Below, piece after piece: positions 26,177-33,805 of a stretch of DNA of 64,000 bases. How positions within the stretch are numbered: the first letter of the stretch is position 1; each line of letters starts with the position of its first letter. The stretch comes from Janthinobacterium rivuli (GTDB lineage Bacteria; Pseudomonadota; Gammaproteobacteria; Burkholderiales; Burkholderiaceae_D). Position numbers and translations under genes: made by a program. The stretch spans positions 4,960,001 to 5,024,000 of the forward strand of contig NZ_CP121464.1 in NCBI RefSeq assembly GCF_029690045.1, read 5' to 3'. Under the pieces are notes generated by a model. That model was given only the letters and a program-made list of their open reading frames with translations, did not search any database and was not told the DNA's origin.

Positions 26177-27988
26177 ATGCCACTGCCAAAATTACCGAGC
26201 AAGCCAGCCACCATCCTGGCCACCCAAGATTACCCAACCGCAGGCGCAGCGCGCCCGGCCACCAAAACCCCGGCAGCCAAGAAAGTGGCTGCACCGATCA
26301 TTGAAGCGGCGATCGCCGAAGTTGCCAAGCCGGTCCGCAATGCGGCCACGAAGATCAAGCAAGTGGCGGCCCTGATGGTCGCCAAGCCGGCGCCTGCACC
26401 TGCGCCGGTTGCGGCCGCGCCTGCAGCCGTTGCCGCGCCTGCGGCGAAAGCCAAGCCGGCGGCAAAAGGCAAGGTCACGCCGATCAAGCCCATCAAGCAG
26501 GCAGAGCAGCCACATCCGGCCAAGCACAAGCCTGTGGAAGTGCAGCTCAAGTCATCGGCCAGCCGCGCCGCCGACCAGCGCGGCATCAGCAAGCTGTTCG
26601 TGCTCGACACGAACGTGCTGATGCACGATCCATCGTCGCTGTTCCGCTTCGAGGAACACGATGTGTACCTGCCGATGATGACCCTGGAAGAGCTGGACAA
26701 CCATAAAAAGGGCATGACGGAAGTGGCGCGCAATGCACGCCAAGTTTCGCGCACCCTGGACGCCCTGATCAGCAACACGGACGACGACGCCATCGAACAC
26801 GGCATCCTGCTGTCCAAGCTGGGCAACAAGGACGCCAAGGGCCGTCTGTTCTTCCAGACGCGTCTGCAAAGCGCCGACCTGCCGGCTGGCTTGCCAGTGG
26901 GCAAGGCCGACAACCAGATCCTGGCCGTCGTGCGCTCGCTGGAAGCAGAGCAGGAAGGCCGCCCCGTCGTGCTGGTGTCGAAAGACATCAACATGCGCAT
27001 CAAGGCGCGCGCCCTGGGCTTGCCGGCCGAAGACTACTTCAACGACCATGTGCTGGAAGACACGGACTTGCTGTACTCGGGCATCGTGCAATTGCCGGAC
27101 GACTTCTGGAACAAGCACGGCAAGGACATGGAATCCTGGCAGGAAAGCAAGAACGGCTACAGCTCGACGTTCTACCGCGTGACGGGTCCGTTCATCCCAT
27201 CCTTGCTGGTCAACCAGTTCATCTACCTGGAACCGAAAAACGGCGAAACGCCATTCTACGGCCAGGTAAAACAGATCAACGGCAAGACGGCCGTGCTGCA
27301 AACCCTGCGCGACTTCAGCCACACGAAGAACAATGTGTGGGGCGTGACGGCGCGCAACCGCGAGCAGAACTTCGCGCTGAACTTGCTGATGAATCCGGAA
27401 TGCGACTTCGTCACCCTGCTGGGCCAGGCCGGTACCGGCAAGACCCTGCTGGCCCTGGCCGCCGGCCTGGCGCAAGTGCTGGAAACCAAGCTCTACAATG
27501 AAATCATCGTCACCCGCGTGACGGTGCCGGTGGGCGAAGACATCGGTTTCCTGCCAGGCACGGAAGAAGAAAAGATGTCGCCATGGATGGGCGCCTTCGA
27601 CGACAACCTGGAAGTGCTGAACAAGTCCGACTCCGATGGCGGCGAATGGGGCCGTGCGGCAACGCAAGACCTGATCCGCTCGCGCATCAAGATCAAGTCG
27701 CTCAACTTCATGCGCGGCCGCACGTTTGTGAACAAGTTCCTCATCATTGATGAAGCCCAGAACTTGACGCCGAAACAAGTCAAGACCCTCGTCACGCGCG
27801 CCGGTCCCGGCACGAAGATCCTGTGCCTGGGCAACATCGCACAGATCGACACGCCGTACCTGACGGAAGGCTCGAGCGGCCTGACCTACGTGGTCGACCG
27901 CTTCAAGGGCTGGACCCACAGCGGCCACGTCACCCTGGCCCGCGGCGAGCGTTCGCGCCTGGCCGATCACGCCAGCGAAGTGCTGTAA
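26177..27988 (+). CDS. PIN-domain PhoH-type ATPase (PhoH2/YlaK-like)
   Basis: 603 residues. An unusual Ala/Pro/Lys-rich low-complexity stretch fills residues about 20-115. A PIN ribonuclease domain starts at LFVLDTNVLMHD (about residue 138) with further acidic residues in LEELDNHKKG and LVSKDINMRIKA. The PhoH ATPase has Walker A GQAGTGKTLLALAAGL at about 415 and Walker B FLIIDEAQNLTP. Such proteins are proposed RNA helicase-nucleases. The open frame begins at 26114, but the ATG at 26177 begins MPLPKLPSKPATIL and is preferred. Confidence 0.88.
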   Translation: MPLPKLPSKPATILATQDYPTAGAARPATKTPAAKKVAAPIIEAAIAEVAKPVRNAATKIKQVAALMVAKPAPAPAPVAAAPAAVAAPAAKAKPAAKGKVTPIKPIKQAEQPHPAKHKPVEVQLKSSASRAADQRGISKLFVLDTNVLMHDPSSLFRFEEHDVYLPMMTLEELDNHKKGMTEVARNARQVSRTLDALISNTDDDAIEHGILLSKLGNKDAKGRLFFQTRLQSADLPAGLPVGKADNQILAVVRSLEAEQEGRPVVLVSKDINMRIKARALGLPAEDYFNDHVLEDTDLLYSGIVQLPDDFWNKHGKDMESWQESKNGYSSTFYRVTGPFIPSLLVNQFIYLEPKNGETPFYGQVKQINGKTAVLQTLRDFSHTKNNVWGVTARNREQNFALNLLMNPECDFVTLLGQAGTGKTLLALAAGLAQVLETKLYNEIIVTRVTVPVGEDIGFLPGTEEEKMSPWMGAFDDNLEVLNKSDSDGGEWGRAATQDLIRSRIKIKSLNFMRGRTFVNKFLIIDEAQNLTPKQVKTLVTRAGPGTKILCLGNIAQIDTPYLTEGSSGLTYVVDRFKGWTHSGHVTLARGERSRLADHASEVL

Positions 27989-28034
27989 CGTGCTGTAACT
28001 TATAGCGGGCAGCGCAAGCTGCCCAGTCATTCGA

Positions 28035-28073
28035 AAGCCCCGGCTGCAGCGATTGCGGCCGGGGCTTTTTTAC
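28035..28073 (+). terminator. rho-independent terminator after the PIN-PhoH gene
   Basis: AGCCCCGGC and GCCGGGGCT arms separated by about 14 bases, followed by six T residues (28066-28071). It is 47 bases after the stop codon and reads on the plus strand. Confidence 0.88.
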
Positions 28074-28183
28074 GTGTGCCGCGCTTGGCTGATGCCCCGC
28101 AGGGCCATGCGTCCCGTGCAGCGGACTATATTCTGGATTTCAAGCGATGCTTTTTCAGACTCGAAAATAGATACGCAATGCAG

Positions 28184-29206
28184 TCATTGTTCATGTTCAG
28201 TAAGTCGCCAGACGGTCAGTCCATACAACGAGCCCAGATTGTCCATTTCCTCGTTCTGTTGATAACGACGCAGTTCCGGCACCACATCGAGCGACTGCCA
28301 TAATCCAGCCTTGGGACAGGGATCGCCGGCCTTGGCGCGCAGTTCGTTGGGCGCGATCGGGGCGCTGCCTTCCGGCGCGTAATCCTTTCTGGCCTGCCTT
28401 GCGAAATCGACCAGGTCCTTGGGATAGAACTGCGCGCTGGCATAACTGCTGTCGTCGATGTCGAGCAAAAAAGTGATGGCTGCGGCTTCCCAGGACCAAT
28501 AACCCCAGAACGAGATATCGCGCGTATGCGCATTGTAATAAGGCTCGCGCCGGCTGGCGTGGTACCAATCGTCCAAATACTCGGCCATCAAAGCTGGACG
28601 ATCTTTTTCCGCTGCTGAAAAAATTTTCAATGTCTTAAAATATGGCAGATGCCGCAAACAAGAGTCGGGAGGTTCCGGTCTGCTACTGACAAAGAACCCG
28701 AGCATCCGCTCCAGCATCCCATCTTTTTGGTAATTATTAAAATCAATGATTGGCACCAGAAGTGGAATTGCATTATCCCAGCCCAATAAAATACCAAAAC
28801 ACATCATCCTATTTACACGATCAAAATCATTACCAGGTAATTCGAAATGTGGAAAACCTCTATCACTTTCTGATATTTGTCGAGAATCGTAAATCTCGTT
28901 ATACTTGGCGTAGGATTCCCAATAACCCAGCACCTCAGGATAAAAATTTCTTATTTTTTTAATTTCGATACCGGCGCTATATTGAACAGAGAGAAAATCT
29001 ATTGCATCCCAAGATCGCCTTCTTGTGGCGACCATTAGCTTTACAGGCTCAATCTTATTCAGATGAACTTGATTTTTATTAAGGCCATCACCCACAACAT
29101 CAAAAGTTTCAACTATGTCGTCACACTTTTCCTTATAGATATCATAGGATAATAATTCCTCTCTCTTTTTCCGAGTAAAATTTCCGATATCAATAATTTT
29201 TCTCAT
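28184..29206 (-). CDS. PoNi-like immunity protein, copy 1 (DUF1910/DUF1911)
   Basis: 340 residues. The first about 125 residues resemble the DUF1910 domain and about 130-265 the DUF1911 domain, the pair that forms PoNi immunity proteins against PoNe DNase effectors. A tail at 275-335 (CPKAGLWQSLDV and YGLTVWR) resembles extensions on other polymorphic-toxin immunity proteins. The gene is a compositional hybrid: codons 1-182 are AT-rich, the rest GC-rich like the host. It is the last of three tandem copies; its end (RLTEHEQ) differs slightly from copy 2. No cognate toxin lies beside it. Confidence 0.8.
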   Translation of the reverse strand: MRKIIDIGNFTRKKREELLSYDIYKEKCDDIVETFDVVGDGLNKNQVHLNKIEPVKLMVATRRRSWDAIDFLSVQYSAGIEIKKIRNFYPEVLGYWESYAKYNEIYDSRQISESDRGFPHFELPGNDFDRVNRMMCFGILLGWDNAIPLLVPIIDFNNYQKDGMLERMLGFFVSSRPEPPDSCLRHLPYFKTLKIFSAAEKDRPALMAEYLDDWYHASRREPYYNAHTRDISFWGYWSWEAAAITFLLDIDDSSYASAQFYPKDLVDFARQARKDYAPEGSAPIAPNELRAKAGDPCPKAGLWQSLDVVPELRRYQQNEEMDNLGSLYGLTVWRLTEHEQ

Positions 29207-29418
29207 AGATCATTTTTAATCCATTATTTATAATTTCGCCTTGTGAATATTCAAAGAAATTTCACAATTTATTGCCATCTCCGACATCAATACGGCCAAG
29301 CATTGGGAATCGACAGGCATTTATATTCGTTCAATAAAATTCTATATTGGCATTTTTGCAATGACGTACGATGGAAGATGGTCGCACAAGATTCAAAAAA
29401 AAGTCCTTACTCACAAAG
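29207..29418. repeat. AT-rich spacer of the immunity array, unit 1
   Basis: 212 bases between copies 1 and 2 that are essentially identical to the spacer at 30436-30647. It begins with ATCATTTTTAATCC-like sequence and contains no supported gene; the short open frame on the plus strand is duplicated with it. The near identity shows the gene and its upstream region were duplicated together, so each copy may carry its own promoter or leader. Confidence 0.85.
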
Positions 29419-30435
29419 TCATTGTTCGGTAAATCGCCAGACGGTCAGTCCATACACCGAGCCCAGATTGTCCATTTCCTCGTTCTGTTGATAACGACGC
29501 AGTTCCGGCACCACATCGAGCGACTGCCATAATCCAGCCTTCGGGCAGGGATCGCCGGCCTTGGCGCGCAGTTCCTTGGGCGCCATCGGGTCGCTGCCTT
29601 CCGGCGCGTAATCCTTTCTGGCCTGTCTTGCGAAATCGACCAGGTCCTTGGGATAGAACTGCGCGCTGGCATAACTGCTGTCGTCGATGTCGAGCAAAAA
29701 AGTGATGGCTGCGGCTTCCCAGGACCAATAACCCCAGAACGAGATATCGCGCGTATGCGCATCGTAATATGGCTCGCGCCGGCTGGCGTGGTACCAATCG
29801 TCCAAATACTCGGCCATCAAAGCTGGACGATCTTTTTCCGCTGCTGAAAAAATTTTCAATGTCTTAAAATATGGCAGATGCCGCAAACAAGAGTCGGGAG
29901 GTTCCGGTCTGCTACTGACAAAGAACCCGAGCAGCCGCTCCAGCATCCCATCTTTTTGGTAATTATTAAAATCAATGATTGGCACCAGAAGTGGAATTGC
30001 ATTATCCCAGCCCAATAAAATACCAAAACACATCATCCTATTTACACGATCAAAATCATTACCAGGCAATTCGAAATGTGGAAAACCTCTATCACTTTCT
30101 GATATTTGTCGAGAATCGTAAATCTCGTTATACTTGGCGTAGGACTCCCAATAACTCAGCACCTCAGGATAAAAATTTCTTATTTTTTTAATTTCGATAC
30201 CGGCGCTATATTGAACAGAGAGAAAATCTATTGCATCCCAAGATCGCCTTCTTGTGGCGACCATTAGCTTTACAGGCTCAATCTTATTCAGATGAACTTG
30301 ATTTTTATTAAGGCCATCACCCACAACATCAAAAGTTTCAACTATGTCGTCACACTTTTCCTTATAGATATCATAGGATAATAATTCCTCTCTCTTTTTC
30401 CGAGTAAAATTTCCGATATCAATAATTTTTCTCAT
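29419..30435 (-). CDS. PoNi-like immunity protein, copy 2 (DUF1910/DUF1911)
   Basis: 338 residues, nearly identical to copy 1 over its whole length. Visible differences are few: serine for glycine at 94, leucine for methionine in LERLLG, aspartate for asparagine in EPYYDAH, and changes in EGSDPMAPKE and the last residues (WRFTEQ). The start-to-start distance to copy 1 and to copy 3 is exactly 1,229 bases. It has the same domain order and the same AT-rich 5' and GC-rich 3' halves. The near identity indicates a recent duplication. Confidence 0.8.
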   Translation of the reverse strand: MRKIIDIGNFTRKKREELLSYDIYKEKCDDIVETFDVVGDGLNKNQVHLNKIEPVKLMVATRRRSWDAIDFLSVQYSAGIEIKKIRNFYPEVLSYWESYAKYNEIYDSRQISESDRGFPHFELPGNDFDRVNRMMCFGILLGWDNAIPLLVPIIDFNNYQKDGMLERLLGFFVSSRPEPPDSCLRHLPYFKTLKIFSAAEKDRPALMAEYLDDWYHASRREPYYDAHTRDISFWGYWSWEAAAITFLLDIDDSSYASAQFYPKDLVDFARQARKDYAPEGSDPMAPKELRAKAGDPCPKAGLWQSLDVVPELRRYQQNEEMDNLGSVYGLTVWRFTEQ

Positions 30436-30647
30436 AGATCATTTTTAATCCATTATTTATAATTTCGCCTTGTGAATATTCAAAGAAATTTCACAATTTA
30501 TTGCCATCTCCGACATCAATACGGCCAAGCATTGGGAATCGACAGGCATTTATATTCGTTCAATAAAATTCTATATTGGCATTTTTGCAATGACGTACGA
30601 TGGAAGATGGTCGCACAAGATTCAAAAAAAAGTCCTTACTCACAAAG
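30436..30647. repeat. AT-rich spacer of the immunity array, unit 2
   Basis: Second copy of the 212-base spacer, between immunity copies 2 and 3, base for base like 29207-29418 as far as read by eye. Together with the genes it defines a directly repeated 1,229-base unit that could recombine by unequal crossing-over. Confidence 0.85.
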
Positions 30648-31664
30648 TCATTGTTCGGTAAATCGCCAGACGGTCAGTCCATACACCGAGCCCAGATTGT
30701 CCATTTCCTCGTTCTGTTGATAACGACGCAGTTCCGGCACCACATCGAGCGACTGCCATAATCCTGCCTTGGGACAGGGATCGCCGGCCTTGGCGCGCAG
30801 TTCCTTGGGCGCCATCGGGGCGCTGCCTTCCGGCGCGTAATCCTTTCTGGCCTGCCTTGCGAAATCGACCAAGTCCTTGGGATAGAACTGCGCGCTGGCA
30901 TAACTGCTGTCGTCGATGTCGAGCAAAAAAGTGATGGCTGCGGCTTCCCAGGACCAATAACCCCAGAACGAGATATCGCGCGTATGCGCATCGTAATATG
31001 GCTCGCGCCGGCTGGCGTGGTACCAATCGTCCAAATACTCGGCCATCAAAGCTGGACAATCTTTTTCCGCGGCTGAAAAAATTTTCAATGTCTTAAAATA
31101 TGGCAGATGCCGCACGCAATCATTCAAGGAAACAGATCGATTTTCGGAGTAATAGCTTAATATCCTCTCAATCATCCCATCTTTTTCGTGATTATTGAAA
31201 TCTATAATTGGAATCAACTTCGAAATCAAACCACCCCAACCCAATAAAATTCCAAAACAAAGCATTCTATTTACTTTGTTATAGTCTTTTCCAGGCAATG
31301 CGAAATGAGGAAATCCACGGTCATTTTCATTTTTCCGACTATTGTCATATTCCTCATTATATCTCGCATATAGCTCCCAACACTCCAATGCCTCTGGGTA
31401 GCGTGATCTAATTTCATTTATACTATGCCCAGCACTGTACATATTTGCGAGATTATTAACGACAATCCATGCCTGCTCTTGAGTAGCCACCATGAAATTA
31501 TATAAGGGGATTTTTCTTAATTTCTCATCTGACTGTCTAAAAGCCTTGCGCAATTTTTCAATACAGGTGATGAATCCTGTAAAATTTTCTTCGTAGACAT
31601 CATGGGACAACAAATTCTCCCTCTTTTTTTTCGAAAAGTCAGCAGAACTTAATAATGCATTCAT
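30648..31664 (-). CDS. PoNi-like immunity protein, copy 3, mosaic (diverged N-terminus)
   Basis: 338 residues. Residues 1 to about 180 are clearly homologous but strongly diverged from copies 1 and 2: MNALLSSADFSKKKRENLLS versus MRKIIDIGNFTRKKREELLS, and NENDRGFPHFALPGKDYN versus SESDRGFPHFELPGNDFD. From RHLPYFKTLKIF (about residue 184, base 31113) onward it is almost identical, down to the bases. This abrupt switch suggests gene conversion or a crossover at that point. It is the copy closest to the VgrG remnant and may be the oldest member. Confidence 0.8.
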   Translation of the reverse strand: MNALLSSADFSKKKRENLLSHDVYEENFTGFITCIEKLRKAFRQSDEKLRKIPLYNFMVATQEQAWIVVNNLANMYSAGHSINEIRSRYPEALECWELYARYNEEYDNSRKNENDRGFPHFALPGKDYNKVNRMLCFGILLGWGGLISKLIPIIDFNNHEKDGMIERILSYYSENRSVSLNDCVRHLPYFKTLKIFSAAEKDCPALMAEYLDDWYHASRREPYYDAHTRDISFWGYWSWEAAAITFLLDIDDSSYASAQFYPKDLVDFARQARKDYAPEGSAPMAPKELRAKAGDPCPKAGLWQSLDVVPELRRYQQNEEMDNLGSVYGLTVWRFTEQ

Positions 31665-31839
31665 TCTTTACCTTTTTTATAATTCTTTTTGGCAAATCAA
31701 AAATTATTTGCACGTGATGTTCAGAGCCCCTTGATTTATTATGCAAACCCAGTTGGCGCCCGCCATGGCCGCCAGGCCGTGCTGGCCGCTGTCCTGCTCT
31801 TTGCTGATCGCCATGGCAGGCCGGCCGGTACCTGATTTT
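31665..31839. other. scar region between VgrG remnant and immunity array
   Basis: 175 bases where a toxin or adaptor gene would normally sit. Only short frames are present; one on the minus strand encodes MAISKEQDSGQHGLAAMAG and ends soon after (ALNITCK). It may be the tail of a lost gene but is not recognisable. An AAAGG ribosome site for immunity copy 3 lies at the left end. Confidence 0.4.
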
Positions 31840-32265
31840 CTACGCGATGCTGGCCTGCAAGGCGGCGCTCAAGTTGTTATCCATCTAATGGACCGTGCGC
31901 ACGATTAAAAAATGGCGTTCGTCATCGCTGTCCGCGTCGAATAACGCATGGCCGTGAAACGGGCGCCAGTCGTCGGTGCTGGCGGCGGTCAACAACTGCA
32001 GCAGGGCGGGTTGACCGATCAGCGTGCGCAGCGAGATGGCGGCGTCGGTGGACAGGGCCGCGATCTGAAACGCAACCCCCTGGCTGAGTCCTTCTTCGCC
32101 GCGCACGCATTCGGCAAGCAAGCGATTTTCGCCCTGTGGCGTGGTCAATTGCAGTAATCTGGTGCCTTGCGTGAAGTCCGTAAGCGGCGAAGCGAGCATC
32201 AGCGACTCCCAATAGGCGGTCTCGCGCCTGAAAATTACTAAATATGCATTTTTTCCTAAAGACAT
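31840..32265 (-). pseudogene. VgrG remnant (N-terminal fragment with internal deletion)
   Basis: The open part encodes 126 residues. LTDFTQGTRLLQLTTPQGEN, LLAECVRGEEGLSQG, FQIAALSTDAAISLRTLIG and WRPFHGHALF match the N-terminal domain of type VI secretion VgrG spike proteins. The text then jumps to DSDDERHFLIVRTVH, a TAG stop, and MDNNLSAALQASIA before a second stop. This resembles the later RHFxxxxxxHxxxNNL part of VgrG, so about 300 codons seem deleted and a codon became TAG. A complete VgrG has 600 or more residues. It precedes the immunity array in the same direction, where an effector gene would be expected. Confidence 0.6.
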
Positions 32266-32383
32266 TACACCTCAGAATTATTTTTCTAGCAAGAGTGATT
32301 CGATTGACATGCGCGCTGCCGGGCAGGAGCTTTCCTGGCGCTATGTTCTAATACCAGGCTTTGACCATCCCAACTTTCCTGCA

Positions 32384-33058
32384 ATGCATCCCATTCTCCC
32401 GTTGTTGCTCTGCGCCGCCCTCTTCATGCTCATCCACATTTCCGTCATGGCCGCGTGCGCTCGCGCATTCGGCATTACCGTGCGCAGCATCAGCTACGGC
32501 GTGGGACCTACCCTGCTGGCCGTGGGAAAGGTCCAGGTCAAGCTGCTGCCCCTGGCCGGCAACGTGGTGCTGAAGGATACGCGCGAGGAAACCTTGTATG
32601 ACGACGATCCATGTCTTGACGCCTATAACTTCCAGCCGCTGTGGAAGCAGGTGCTGCTGCCATTGAGCGGCGTGGGGGTGCTGCTGGCCTTGTCGCTGGG
32701 CATCATGGGGGCGTCGGGCTGGGAGCGCTTTGTCGCTGCCTTCGGGCAGATCGTCCACGGTGCGCTGGCGCCGTTGTCGACGGCGCAGGCATTGCTGGGT
32801 GATGGGGAAACGTTTGCGCGCACGCACGGCTTTGCACTGGCGTTCGCCCTGTTCTCGTTGAAACTGTGCGCCTTCAACCTGCTGCCGTTTGCCGGTTTGA
32901 ACGGGGGGCAGGCGCTGCTGGCCATCATGCGCGGCGGCAAGCCGTATGCGGCGTGGGAAGAGGCGGCGGTGAAGTGGCTGCTGCTGCCGGGGCTGGCGAT
33001 CTTGCTGGCGTGGGTGGCGGCATTCGGCTGGTATGGCTGGAAAATCATGGCAGCCTAG
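32384..33058 (+). CDS. site-2-protease (M50) homologue lacking catalytic residues
   Basis: About 224 residues with roughly four to five membrane segments. The layout matches M50 proteases: MLIHISVMAACARAFGI, then SISYGVGPTLLAVGK, and near the end FNLLPFAGLNGGQALL. But HExxH reads HISVM and the LDG motif reads LNG, so both zinc-site glutamate and histidine and the third-ligand aspartate are missing. It cannot be an ordinary zinc protease; a scaffold or inhibitor role is possible. The frame is open from 32309; the ATG at 32384 is chosen because it directly precedes the first hydrophobic helix. Confidence 0.7.
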   Translation: MHPILPLLLCAALFMLIHISVMAACARAFGITVRSISYGVGPTLLAVGKVQVKLLPLAGNVVLKDTREETLYDDDPCLDAYNFQPLWKQVLLPLSGVGVLLALSLGIMGASGWERFVAAFGQIVHGALAPLSTAQALLGDGETFARTHGFALAFALFSLKLCAFNLLPFAGLNGGQALLAIMRGGKPYAAWEEAAVKWLLLPGLAILLAWVAAFGWYGWKIMAA

Positions 33059-33079
33059 GCCGCTGGCGCTATTATTTTT

Positions 33080-33544
33080 TTGGCACTTGTCGTATGCTCG
33101 CACCACCGTCTTGACGCCCTCGGCAAAGGAGCTGGCATTTTCTCGTTCGACACTTGCGGCACACGCCTGGCCCTGTGGGCCATTCGCGCCTACCAGCGCT
33201 ACCTGTCGCCATGGAAAGGTTTTTCCTGCGCCTACCGCGTGCTGACGGGGCGCGACAGCTGCTCCGCCTATGGCTACCGGGTGATTGAACGTCATGGCTT
33301 GCGCACGGGCCTGCCCCTGTTGCAACGCCGCTTGCGCGCCTGCGGCGAACGGCATCGCCAACACCTCGCGCTGCATCCGCAAGTACGGCGCAGCGCGCGC
33401 CGCCAGGCACAGGCGGGGTATTGCGACTGCGACGTGCCCTGTGACCTGCCATCGATGAACTGCCTGGACAAGGCATGTGATACTGCTGATATCTTCGAGT
33501 GCTGCGACTGGCCACAGCGCAAGAAAAAAGACAATCGTCATTGA
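33080..33544 (+). CDS. yidD: YidD-like membrane insertion factor with a Cys-rich tail
   Basis: Up to 154 residues. The core IRAYQRYLSPWKGFSCAYRV, SCSAYGYRVIERHGL, LPLLQRRLRAC matches YidD, which aids membrane-protein insertion with YidC and is normally 70-90 residues. Here about 60 extra residues follow, with seven cysteines in about 27 residues (YCDCDVPCDLP, NCLDKAC, ECCDW), perhaps a metal site. No ATG is available before the core: the frame opens with TTG at 33080, while a strong AAAGGAG lies seven bases before an ATT codon at 33137, a possible rare start. Confidence 0.7.
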   Translation: MALVVCSHHRLDALGKGAGIFSFDTCGTRLALWAIRAYQRYLSPWKGFSCAYRVLTGRDSCSAYGYRVIERHGLRTGLPLLQRRLRACGERHRQHLALHPQVRRSARRQAQAGYCDCDVPCDLPSMNCLDKACDTADIFECCDWPQRKKKDNRH

Positions 33545-33689
33545 GGTGATGACGCGAATTTAAATTACAAATGAAATATTCATTCATGAAATGAATGATG
33601 CCCATTATCACTGTGAATTGGCTGGAAACGGGTCAGCGGCCTATACTCAAGCCGTCTCCCCTACACTGCTTCCCATGCACACCCTGCTC

Positions 33690-33716
33690 AGCCCGCATAC
33701 CTCGCGGGCTTTTTGT
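33690..33716 (+). terminator. rho-independent terminator after the YidD-like gene
   Basis: AGCCCGC (33690-33696), a 7-base loop, GCGGGCT (33704-33710) and then TTTTGTT. It lies 146 bases after the stop and before the bestrophin-like gene. Confidence 0.8.
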
Positions 33717-33805
33717 TCCCGGCCATTGCCACTCCGTCTTACCCCTTTTAACGATCACCGGGCGCGCCGTTCCCCGCCAGCCCAGCTCCCCACAGGGAGC
33801 ACCGC

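Noticed and set aside
28184..31664. Direct repeats as a possible CRISPR or integron array
   Set aside because: The repeat units are 1.2 kb, each with a full gene; no short regular repeats, attC-like sites or integrase.
31741..31908. Short plus-strand frame beginning MQTQLAPAMAARPCW
   Set aside because: No ribosome site and it overlaps the VgrG remnant on the other strand; no recognisable motif.
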